Source of the DNA: ZC4RG20 sp964518995
GTDB lineage: Bacteria > Pseudomonadota > Gammaproteobacteria > Steroidobacterales > Rariloculaceae
Assembly: GCA_964518995.1 (NCBI GenBank)
Contig: CAZFJU010000011.1
Coordinates: forward strand, 1 to 34,445
Length of the DNA stretch: 34,445 nucleotides
Reading direction: 5' to 3'
The notes beneath the pieces are model-generated. The model was not told the DNA's origin, made no database searches, and saw only the letters and a list, made by a program, of their open reading frames with translations. The position numbers were made by a program, and so were the translations under genes. The first letter of the stretch is position 1. The number at the start of each line of letters is the position of its first letter. Below, one piece after another: positions 1-6,947 of the stretch.

Positions 1-592
1 CACCGCTGCGGTGCTCGATGGCGCGCGCGGCTACCTCGGAAAGTACCGGACAATGCACATTCCGGATGATCCGCGCTACTACGAGAAGTTCTATTTCACG
101 CCCGGCGACCTCGGCTTCATGACGTTCGCGACCCGCGCAGCCGAGCTGGGCGTGCTGGTCTGCTGGGATCAGTGGTATCCCGAGGCGGCCCGTCTCACCG
201 CACTGCGCGGCGCCGAGCTGCTGATTTACCCGACGGCGATCGGTTGGCATCGCGAGGAGAAGGCCGAGTACGGCGAGCGGCAGCACCAGGCGTGGGAAAC
301 CATGCAGCGCAGCCATGCGATCGCGAACGGCTGCTTCGTGCTGGCGGTCAACCGCGTCGGTTTCGAGCCGTCACCCGAGGGGAGCGGCGGCATCGAGTTC
401 TGGGGCCGCAGCTTTCTGGCCGCACCGGACGGGCGCGTCCTCGTCCGGGCGCCTACGGATGCCGAGGCCGTCCTGGTCGAGGAGGTCGATCTGAACGCAA
501 TGGAGGCGTTTCGAGTCGGCTGGCCGTTTTTCCGCGACAGACGAATCGATGCATACTCGAGGCTCACGGAGCGTTTTATCGAGAACGAATGA
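1..592 (+). CDS. aguB: N-carbamoylputrescine amidase, 3' part (5' end outside window)
   Basis: Nitrilase-superfamily amidase that hydrolyses N-carbamoylputrescine to putrescine, CO2 and ammonia, the last step of the agmatine route to putrescine; cytosolic. The frame is open from base 2, so the gene enters from the left. About 196 residues are visible, roughly two thirds of the usual length of about 290-300. Seen: the catalytic-lysine motif GKYRTMHIPDDP, followed by the YEKFYFTPGD stretch typical of AguB, and the catalytic-cysteine motif LVCWDQWYPEAAR. The catalytic Glu should lie upstream of the window. A nearby ATG/GTG inside the frame (for example GTG at 11) is not the real start because family-like sequence precedes it. 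The stop overlaps the next gene's start in an ATGA, so the two are probably translationally coupled. aguA is often next to aguB in this type of organism but would be outside the window. Confidence 0.9.
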   Translation, partial: TAAVLDGARGYLGKYRTMHIPDDPRYYEKFYFTPGDLGFMTFATRAAELGVLVCWDQWYPEAARLTALRGAELLIYPTAIGWHREEKAEYGERQHQAWETMQRSHAIANGCFVLAVNRVGFEPSPEGSGGIEFWGRSFLAAPDGRVLVRAPTDAEAVLVEEVDLNAMEAFRVGWPFFRDRRIDAYSRLTERFIENE

Positions 593-1371
593 TGGGACGA
601 TTGCGCGCGCCTGCCGGCATCATGATCGTGGCCGCGGTCGGTCTCGTGGCGGGCATCGCCGCCAGCCAATCCCGGGCGCCCGCAATGCCAGCGGCGGTTC
701 CGCCAGAGGCGGAATTCCACATGGCGCGCATGATTTACTCGACGCGCGGCGGAGGCGGCGGCTCGCGCGGTTGGCGGATGCCATGGTGGGCGATCGATTA
801 TCCGGAGGCCGAGGCCAACTTCCTGCCGGCGCTCGAGCGCTTTACACGCCTATCCGTCGCTCCGGATAGCCGTCATATCGAGCTCACGGATGACACCCTG
901 TTCGAGTATCCGTGGTTGTTCGTGCAGCAGGTCGGGCAGGGCTACTGGATGCCTAACGAGCGCGAAGCCGATCAGCTGCGCGAGTACCTGCTAAGGGGCG
1001 GATTTCTCGTCGTCGATGATTTTCACAGCGACTACGAGTGGCCAATTTTCGAGGCCGCGATCCGCCGGGTGTTGCCGGACCGGCCGATCGTCGATATCCC
1101 GGAAGGCGATCCGCTGCTCGCGATCATCTTCCCGCTCGACAGTCGCACGCAGATTCCCGGCAGACGGCACCTGCCGGGGCCGCGGATGGAGGGTCCGCCG
1201 CGTTGGCGCGGTATCTACGACGACCAAGGCCGGCTCATGGTCGCGATCAACTTCAACATCGACATGGGCGATGCGTGGGAGCACGCCAACGACCCGTATT
1301 ATCCGCTGGAGATGACGGCGCTCGCCTATCGATACGGCGTGAATTACGTCATCTACGCCATGACGCATTAA
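589..1371 (+). CDS. DUF4159 domain protein with N-terminal signal/anchor
   Basis: 260 residues, start ATG at 589 overlapping the aguB stop (ATGA); a second ATG follows immediately at 592. Residues about 8-25 form a hydrophobic segment (GIMIVAAVGLVAGIAA), so the protein is probably exported or membrane anchored. The rest looks like a DUF4159 domain: RMIYSTRG near the start, then PEAEANFLPALERFT, the block REYLLRGGFLVVDDFH, and a C-terminal AYRYGVNYVIYAMTH. DUF4159 is usually found with MoxR/BatA-type gene sets and resembles a glutamine-amidotransferase-like flavodoxin fold without a known activity. Here it stands alone behind aguB, so its function is unknown. The stop codon shares bases with the stop of the convergent gene on the other strand. 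Confidence 0.8.
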   Translation: MMGRLRAPAGIMIVAAVGLVAGIAASQSRAPAMPAAVPPEAEFHMARMIYSTRGGGGGSRGWRMPWWAIDYPEAEANFLPALERFTRLSVAPDSRHIELTDDTLFEYPWLFVQQVGQGYWMPNEREADQLREYLLRGGFLVVDDFHSDYEWPIFEAAIRRVLPDRPIVDIPEGDPLLAIIFPLDSRTQIPGRRHLPGPRMEGPPRWRGIYDDQGRLMVAINFNIDMGDAWEHANDPYYPLEMTALAYRYGVNYVIYAMTH

Positions 1372-1745
1372 CCTCGACTATCGTCGGCCCGCGCGCGACG
1401 GGTTCGCTCACCGCGCCTGCTCAGAATTTCGTCCCACGCCGACCGCGGCCGCGCGAGGCTCGCCTGCTCGTCGAGCGAAAGCGACTGCGTCTCGTTGAGC
1501 CGCCGTGTCAGACGCCGGCCCGCCCCAAACGAGCGGACCGCTAGGAAGCTCGACACAATCGCGATGCCGGCGTAGATCAGCACGATCCACCACTCTATGC
1601 GGAGCGGCGACAACAGGTGCCCGATCAGCAGCACGCAGCCAAACACCGCGGCCACTCCGGAGGCGGCGAAGACCGTCCATGCGAAGTCGCGCGACCGCCT
1701 CATCCGTTCGCGGCGCGCGAGCGCGTGCTGGACACGATTGTGCAT
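1368..1745 (-). CDS. Small two-helix membrane protein, unknown function
   Basis: 125 residues from ATG at 1745. I chose this start over the ATG at 1763 because a strong AGGAG lies about 8 nt before 1745 (AGGAGATCAGGA-ATG), while the upstream ATG has no ribosome site. The N terminus is basic (RRERMRRSRD), then come two hydrophobic segments at about residues 22-41 and 52-70 (FAASGVAAVFGCVLLIGHL and WWIVLIYAGIAIVSSFLAV), then a charged tail rich in Arg. The pattern suggests an inner-membrane hairpin with both ends in the cytoplasm. I do not recognise a family. It lies downstream of fbp on the same strand with about 125 nt between. Its TAA and the TAA of the DUF4159 gene share the bases TTAA on opposite strands. 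Confidence 0.6.
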   Translation of the reverse strand: MHNRVQHALARRERMRRSRDFAWTVFAASGVAAVFGCVLLIGHLLSPLRIEWWIVLIYAGIAIVSSFLAVRSFGAGRRLTRRLNETQSLSLDEQASLARPRSAWDEILSRRGERTRRARADDSRG

Positions 1746-1870
1746 TCCTGATCTCCTCGACATTCGGTCAGACGGAGCGACGCGGATCCCCCTCGTCGCA
1801 GCGGTGCGGCGCGCTTCGGTCGCGCTCGTTCTCGTCTAGCTCTAGCGGCCTGTGCCAGCCACTCGCCGCG

Positions 1871-2863
1871 TTATTCTCCCACCAGTTCGAGGACCCGGTC
1901 GACCTCATCAGGGCTGCCGAGGATGACGGGCACGCGCTGATGAATGGTGTCTGGCTTGATATCGAGGAGCCGCGTGCCTGGCGCGGCATAGGCCTTACCG
2001 CCTGCCTGCTCGATGATCATCGCCATCGGGTTCGCCTCGTACAGCAGCCGCAGCTTGCCCGCCGGGGACTTCTGCGTGGGCGGGTACAGGAAAACTCCGC
2101 CCTTCAACAGAATTCGGTGCACGTCGGCGACCATCGAGCCGACGTAGCGCGCCGAATAGCCGTGCTCCTGCACCCAATGGAGATAGCGCCGATAGCCCTC
2201 GGGAAACGAGAGCCGATTGCCTTCGTTGATCGAATAGCATTTCGTCGCAGCCGGTATTTTGAGGTTCTGCTCGACTCGGACGAACGCGCCGATGCTCGGG
2301 TCCAGCACGAACATGTCGACGCCGTGACCGAGCGTGAGCGTGAGCACGGTCGATGAGCCGTACAGCACGTATCCGGCCGCGACCTGCTCCGAACCCCGTT
2401 GCAGCAGCGACGCTTCCGGCTGGTCGGCGCGCCGGTCCTCGCAGACGATGCTGAAGATCGTGCCCACGGAGCCGCACACGTCCAAGTTCGACGAGCCGTC
2501 GAGCGGATCGAACAGTACGCAATAGCGCTGCGGGCCGTTACGCTCCGCGCGCAGGATGACCGGCTCTTCGTTCTCCTCGGAGGCGACGATGGCGACGCCC
2601 TCGCGCCGACCGAGCGTGCGCAGCAGCACCTCGTTCGAGATCACATCGAGCTTTTGCTGCGCTTCGCCCTGCACGTTGGCCTTGCCGGCGTCGCCGAGCA
2701 CGTCCGCGAGCCGAGCGCGGCGCACCTGGGCGGCGATGATCTTCGAAGAGATCGACAGCGCGGACAGGATCCACGATAACGTGTTGCCGTCGTCCGTCAG
2801 CTCGCGCTGCTCGAGGATATGGCTCTGCAGGGTGGTGATGTCGCGAAACGCTTCGTTGCTCAT
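1871..2863 (-). CDS. fbp: Fructose-1,6-bisphosphatase, class I
   Basis: Cytosolic Mg-dependent phosphatase that converts fructose-1,6-bisphosphate to fructose-6-phosphate in gluconeogenesis. 330 residues, the normal class I length. Seen: the acidic pair in SEENEEP (about 95-101), the metal and substrate signature DPLDGSSN (119-126), a conserved YVGSMVADVHR segment (about 240-250), and the sugar-phosphate motif KLRLLYEANPMAMIIEQAGG (270-289). The whole protein aligns by eye with bacterial class I FBPases and no key residue is missing. It is transcribed away from the hydroxylase gene across a 172-nt gap. No Calvin-cycle genes are visible here, so a gluconeogenic role is the simplest reading. 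Confidence 0.96.
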   Translation of the reverse strand: MSNEAFRDITTLQSHILEQRELTDDGNTLSWILSALSISSKIIAAQVRRARLADVLGDAGKANVQGEAQQKLDVISNEVLLRTLGRREGVAIVASEENEEPVILRAERNGPQRYCVLFDPLDGSSNLDVCGSVGTIFSIVCEDRRADQPEASLLQRGSEQVAAGYVLYGSSTVLTLTLGHGVDMFVLDPSIGAFVRVEQNLKIPAATKCYSINEGNRLSFPEGYRRYLHWVQEHGYSARYVGSMVADVHRILLKGGVFLYPPTQKSPAGKLRLLYEANPMAMIIEQAGGKAYAAPGTRLLDIKPDTIHQRVPVILGSPDEVDRVLELVGE

Positions 2864-3035
2864 GTCGGACCGGTGCCTCTCATGCGTCTTTTAGCAAGTC
2901 AGGTCCGTATATGGTACGCATAACCCTGCGCGGCTTGCCGCAATCGACAGCTACGCGCCCGTTGGTGTACATATCGGCAAGAAATGGCCGCCGACGGACG
3001 ACGAAAGGTATCGTTCGAGGCCATGCAGAGGGAGC

Positions 3036-4091
3036 ATGACTCTTGCAATAGCGCTCGCCGCGCGGCATGACGCCGCGGGGCGTCACGACGAGGCGGTCGA
3101 CGAGCTCGCGCGGGCGACCCAGGGGGGCGACATCGAGGCGATGACGGCGCTCGGCAAGCGCCTCGTGCTAGGCGACCGTGCGCCGTCTCTGCCGCAGGAG
3201 GGCGTGCGCTTCCTGCTCGAAGCGATGCAGGCGGGCAGTGGCGACGCGGCCGCGCGGCTCGCGACGCTGTCGGCACTCGGCGCGCATACGCCGCAAAGCT
3301 GGCCGCGCGCGCTTGCGCTGCTGGTGCGTGCGGCCGAGCAAGGCTTCGAGCCGGCACGCGGGCAGCTGCGCGTATTGACCCGACGCCCGCTTTCCGACAC
3401 CGAGCCGCCGGAAGGCTGGCGAGGCGTCGCCGAGACCATTGATCTCGCGGCGTGGATCGCGCCGCTGCCGGGCATCACGCTGCACGAGGATCCTATGGTG
3501 CGGCGCTTCGCGAAGTTCGTTCCGGACGAGGCCTGCCCGTGGCTGATGGCTCGTGCCCGCGGCCGGCTGAGGCCGGCGCTGATTTACGATCCACGGCATG
3601 GCGGCGACGTGGCCGACAGCATGCGCACGAATAGCGCCGCCGGCTTCGATTTGATGGATATCGACATCGTGCAGGTGGCGATTCAACACCGTATGGCTGC
3701 GGTCCTCGGCGTGCCGGTGCACCATATGGAAGGTCCAACGATCCTGCACTACGAAGCAGGGCAGCAGATCACGGAGCATTTCGACTTCGTCAACCCGCAG
3801 ATGCCGACATACACGGACGAGATCGAGCGCCGTGGGGAGCGAGTCGTCACATTCCTGGTCTACCTGAACGACGATTACCACAGTGGCGAGACGGAGTTCC
3901 CGCAGCTCGGCATCCGCCACAAGGGCCGCCGCCGCGACGCGCTGTTCTTTACGAACGCCTTGGCGGACGGCCGCCCGGATACGCGGATGGTGCATGCCGG
4001 CCGGCCGCCGACCGGCGGCGCAAAGTGGGTCGTATCGCAGTTCGTCCGCAATCGCGTGGCGCTGAATGCACGCGCCGAGCGGGTGGGCTGA
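3036..4091 (+). CDS. 2OG-Fe(II) prolyl-4-hydroxylase-like enzyme with N-terminal Sel1-type repeats
   Basis: 351 residues. Residues about 1-110 are Ala-rich paired helices of the Sel1/TPR type (for example GGDIEAMTALGKRLV and GSGDAAARLATLSALG). Residues about 165-340 form a prolyl-4-hydroxylase alpha-subunit catalytic domain: iron ligands H248 and D250 in TEHFDF and H320 in RMVHAGRPP, with K330 in AKWVVSQFVR as the expected 2-oxoglutarate ligand. The stretch VVTFLVYLNDDYHSGETEFP is typical of the family. A GAGGGAG ribosome site just before the ATG supports the start. Substrate is unknown; known bacterial relatives act on proteins or peptides, and the repeat part may bind a partner. The GNAT gene follows 33 nt later on the same strand and is probably co-transcribed. 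Confidence 0.85.
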   Translation: MTLAIALAARHDAAGRHDEAVDELARATQGGDIEAMTALGKRLVLGDRAPSLPQEGVRFLLEAMQAGSGDAAARLATLSALGAHTPQSWPRALALLVRAAEQGFEPARGQLRVLTRRPLSDTEPPEGWRGVAETIDLAAWIAPLPGITLHEDPMVRRFAKFVPDEACPWLMARARGRLRPALIYDPRHGGDVADSMRTNSAAGFDLMDIDIVQVAIQHRMAAVLGVPVHHMEGPTILHYEAGQQITEHFDFVNPQMPTYTDEIERRGERVVTFLVYLNDDYHSGETEFPQLGIRHKGRRRDALFFTNALADGRPDTRMVHAGRPPTGGAKWVVSQFVRNRVALNARAERVG

Positions 4092-4124
4092 GCGGATGGC
4101 GGCATACGGGCGAGGTAACGACAC

Positions 4125-4964
4125 ATGATCGGTATTCGGCTCCATCCCGCCGCGCGGGATTTCCTGGCGCGCGCCGAGGCATGGCTGCTGCGTGCGGAGA
4201 TGGAGAACGCGATGGCGCTGCACAGCGCGCGTTTTGCCGCCCAGAACGATCCGCGCTATCCGGAGGCGCCGTACTGGGCGACGATCGAAGACGGCGACGA
4301 GATCATCGGCTCCGCGTTCTGCACGCCCCCGTATCGCCTAGGCATCTCGGCGCTGCCGCTCGCGGTGATTCCCTGGTTGGTCGCGAGCGTGGCCGAGCGT
4401 TATCGAGCCTTGCCCGGTGTCGCGGGGCCGGAGCCGGCGGCGAGCGCATTCGCCGCGGCGTGGACCGCGCTGCGCGGCGGCAGCTGGTCCGTGCAGTCGC
4501 GGCAGCGTCTGTTGACACACAGAGCGATCGTGCCGACCTCGACGCCGCCTCGTGGTGCGCTGCGTCTGGCTACGAGCGCGGACGGCGTGCTCGCCGAGCA
4601 GTGGGGCGCGGCGTTTGCTCGCGAAAGCGGAATCGACGGGCTCGACGGCCGAATCTGCGGACGTCTGATATCGATGGGGTGGCTCTACTTTTGGGACGAC
4701 GGCCTTCCGCGCTGCATGCTCGGGATGCTGCGCGAGACGCACGACGCCGCCGCGATCGGCATCCTCTACACGCATCCGGCATACCGCAATCACGGTTATG
4801 CGACCGCCGCGGTGGCGGCATTTAGTCGTCACCTGCTCGAGCGCGGGCTTGCCCAATCGTATTTTTGCCTCGACGTTTCGAATCCCGCCGCGGATTGGGT
4901 CTGTCGGCGACTCGGCTATGGCGTCGTGCAGGAGACCGCGGACATCGATTTCAGCCCGGTTTGA
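4125..4964 (+). CDS. GNAT-family N-acetyltransferase
   Basis: 279 residues. The C-terminal part (about 145-279) is a GNAT domain: the strand IGILYTHPAYR leads into the acetyl-CoA pyrophosphate loop RNHGYA (221-226) and helix TAAVAAFSRHLLERG, and ends with the usual DVSNPAADWVCRRLGY segment. The N-terminal about 140 residues are divergent and may be a decayed second GNAT-like half. The substrate cannot be told. GAGGTAA lies 6-7 nt before the ATG. It follows the Sel1/hydroxylase gene by 33 nt, which suggests an operon, and it ends 9 nt before the stop of the convergent Uma2 gene. Confidence 0.8.
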   Translation: MIGIRLHPAARDFLARAEAWLLRAEMENAMALHSARFAAQNDPRYPEAPYWATIEDGDEIIGSAFCTPPYRLGISALPLAVIPWLVASVAERYRALPGVAGPEPAASAFAAAWTALRGGSWSVQSRQRLLTHRAIVPTSTPPRGALRLATSADGVLAEQWGAAFARESGIDGLDGRICGRLISMGWLYFWDDGLPRCMLGMLRETHDAAAIGILYTHPAYRNHGYATAAVAAFSRHLLERGLAQSYFCLDVSNPAADWVCRRLGYGVVQETADIDFSPV

Positions 4965-4973
4965 CGAGCCGCT

Positions 4974-5546
4974 CTAAGACGCGAGCAGGGGCGACAGGTC
5001 GACCGAAACCTGCGGTAACTCCGCGAGCGCCGTGACACCGGGCGTCGGCGTCGAGTGCTGGTGAGCGTAATCGCCGTCTCGAAGCGCCCGAAAAAAATGC
5101 AGCCGATCATTCTGAAGGTCTACGACCCACACTTCTGGAATGCCGTTGCGCGCATAGAGCGGAACCTTGACGTCGCGGTCGAAGCGCAGCGTCGATTCGC
5201 TGACCTCGATGATCAGCAGCGCATCGGCGGACGTAGCCCGCCGGCTCCGGTAGAAATCGGGGCGAGGCTTGAGCACCGTGATGTCCGGCTGCGGCATGGA
5301 CATCGAGCCGAGGCGCACCGAGCCTTGCACGCGCACGATCGCGAGGTCGCCCACAGCGCGCACGAATAGATGGGTGAGCCGGTCGACGACGCTTTCATGA
5401 TCCTTCCCGATCGGCGGCATATCGAGGATCTCGCCGTCGATCAGCTCGACTCGGGCCTCGGGAGGGAGCAGACCGACTTCCGCCATCCGGCAATAGTCAT
5501 CGGCCGTGATGCGGCGACGTTGCGGCCAGGCTTCCATGGTGCTCAT
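4974..5546 (-). CDS. Uma2-family (DUF820) restriction-endonuclease-fold protein
   Basis: 190 residues from ATG at 5546, chosen because AGAGGAG sits 5 nt upstream; the open frame runs back to 5897 but that part is not protein-like. Uma2 features: RITADDYCRMAEVGLLPPEARVELIDGEI near the N terminus, then QPDITVL with the active-site Asp (about D88), LIIEVSES with the Glu (about E114), and YARNGIPEVWVVDLQNDRLHFF. These are the PD-(D/E)xK nuclease elements. Members are very abundant in cyanobacteria and scattered in other phyla, and their biological role is unsettled. The gene stands alone between two plus-strand genes, which fits acquisition by transfer. The strand opposite its 5' end holds the leader of the glycosyltransferase gene. 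Confidence 0.85.
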   Translation of the reverse strand: MSTMEAWPQRRRITADDYCRMAEVGLLPPEARVELIDGEILDMPPIGKDHESVVDRLTHLFVRAVGDLAIVRVQGSVRLGSMSMPQPDITVLKPRPDFYRSRRATSADALLIIEVSESTLRFDRDVKVPLYARNGIPEVWVVDLQNDRLHFFRALRDGDYAHQHSTPTPGVTALAELPQVSVDLSPLLAS

Positions 5547-5801
5547 GGGTCTCCTCTGATGAGCGAAGTGTAACGCCGGGGCGACGGCTCGAGCACGGGG
5601 CGATGAAAAGGGTTCGCATGCGTCGACGTTCGCACGATGGACCTGCGTCGTCATTGCCGAAATACGGCCGGCAGACGCAAAAAGAGCGTTTCCGGAGAAA
5701 CGGGCATGACGGGCGAGCGACATCACGCGGAGCGCCCGGTACACTCGACGCGGCCGGCTGCTGGTCAGCAGTCGAACTCTGAACGTGGCCGAGAGGAAGT
5801 C

Positions 5802-6944
5802 GTGGCGGCTGTTTCTGATGTGCTGGGCGTGACCGCGCTCGCCGGCATTGCGCTCGCCGCTTGGGCGGCGGTTTTGCTGCTGCCGTGGCAGCCGCACCGG
5901 GTGCGCGAGCGGCTCGAGCCCGATGGGCGGGTCGAGCCGCTCGACGATGTGACCGTGCTGATTCCCGCTCGTAACGAAGCAGCAGTCATCACCCGCACGT
6001 TAGCGGCACTCGAGCGACAAGGTCAGGGGCTCGAGGTCATCGTCGTCGACGACGAATCGGACGACGGTACGCGCGAGCTGCTCGCGCGTTACCATGGTCC
6101 GTCGTTACGACTGCGCGTCGTGAACGGCCGGCTGCGGCCGCCCGGCTGGAGCGGCAAGCTGTGGGCGCTGCAGCAAGGCCTCGAGCAGGTGCGCCGCCCG
6201 CGGGTGCTGCTGCTCGATGCCGATATCGAGCTGGCGCCGGGGATGATCGCGGCACTGCTCGCGCAGGCGCGGCGCGAAGGCGCCGGCCTCGTGTCGATCA
6301 TGGCCACGCTGCGCTGCGAGACGTTTGCGGAGAAGTTACTCGCGCCGCCGTTCGTGTTTTTCTTCAAGCTGCTCTATCCATTTGCGCTTGCGAACGCGCC
6401 GCGGAGCCGAGTCGCGGCGGCCGCGGGGGGCTGTATCCTCGTGACGCGGGAGGCGCTGCGCGACGTCGGCGGCTTCGCCGCGTTGCGCGCGGCGCTGATC
6501 GACGACTGCTCGCTCGCGGCGCTGCTGAAGCGGCGCGGATATCGAACCTGGCTCGGGATGAGCCGCTCGGTGCTCAGTCTGCGCGCGTATACGTTCGTCG
6601 ACTTCTGGCGCATGGTGAGCCGCACGGCCTTTACGCAACTTCGCTATTCGCCGTGGCGTCTCGCCGCGACGGTCGTGGCGATGGGAATCGTATTCGGCGC
6701 GCCGCTCGCGGCGCTTGGCGGTGCGGCATCGCCGCTCGGCACGGCCTTCGGCGCCGGTGCGCTGATCGCGATGGCCGCGGCGTATTTCCCGATGGTGCGC
6801 TTCTACCGGCTGCCCGGGTGGTGGGTCGCGACATTGCCGCTCGCCGCGCTGCTCTTTCTCGGCATGACGCTCGACTCCGCACGCCGCTACTGGAGCGGCG
6901 TGCGAGCCGAGTGGAAAGGCCGGTCGTATCGAACCGCGGAGTGA
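5802..6944 (+). CDS. hpnB: Family 2 glycosyltransferase, hopanoid-associated HpnB type
   Basis: Membrane-bound inverting glycosyltransferase. I start it at GTG 5802, preceded by GAGAGGA; this gives 380 residues, the usual HpnB length. The upstream open frame back to 5637 is polar and unlike the family. Seen: an N-terminal hydrophobic segment (about 7-28), the GT-A core DVTVLIPARNEAAVI (about 49-63), EVIVVDDESDDGT (78-90), the DxD-like LLLDADIEL (D139, D141), GGCILVTREALRDVGGF, the catalytic DD at 234-235, and three to four C-terminal hydrophobic segments. HpnB homologues often sit in hopanoid loci, but no squalene-hopene cyclase or other hpn gene is visible here. The name therefore reflects family similarity, not a shown pathway. 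It ends 3 nt from the stop of the convergent peptidase gene. Confidence 0.75.
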   Translation: MAAVSDVLGVTALAGIALAAWAAVLLLPWQPHRVRERLEPDGRVEPLDDVTVLIPARNEAAVITRTLAALERQGQGLEVIVVDDESDDGTRELLARYHGPSLRLRVVNGRLRPPGWSGKLWALQQGLEQVRRPRVLLLDADIELAPGMIAALLAQARREGAGLVSIMATLRCETFAEKLLAPPFVFFFKLLYPFALANAPRSRVAAAAGGCILVTREALRDVGGFAALRAALIDDCSLAALLKRRGYRTWLGMSRSVLSLRAYTFVDFWRMVSRTAFTQLRYSPWRLAATVVAMGIVFGAPLAALGGAASPLGTAFGAGALIAMAAAYFPMVRFYRLPGWWVATLPLAALLFLGMTLDSARRYWSGVRAEWKGRSYRTAE

Positions 6945-6947
6945 CCC

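Noticed and set aside
172..588. Open frame upstream of the DUF4159 gene start
   Set aside because: It overlaps aguB out of frame and is Arg-rich shadow sequence; the ATGA at 589 gives a normal start.
5637..5801. N-terminal extension of the glycosyltransferase
   Set aside because: Polar, low-quality sequence; the GTG at 5802 has a ribosome site and gives the normal family length.
5547..5897. N-terminal extension of the Uma2 gene
   Set aside because: Not family-like, and a strong ribosome site sits right before the ATG at 5546.
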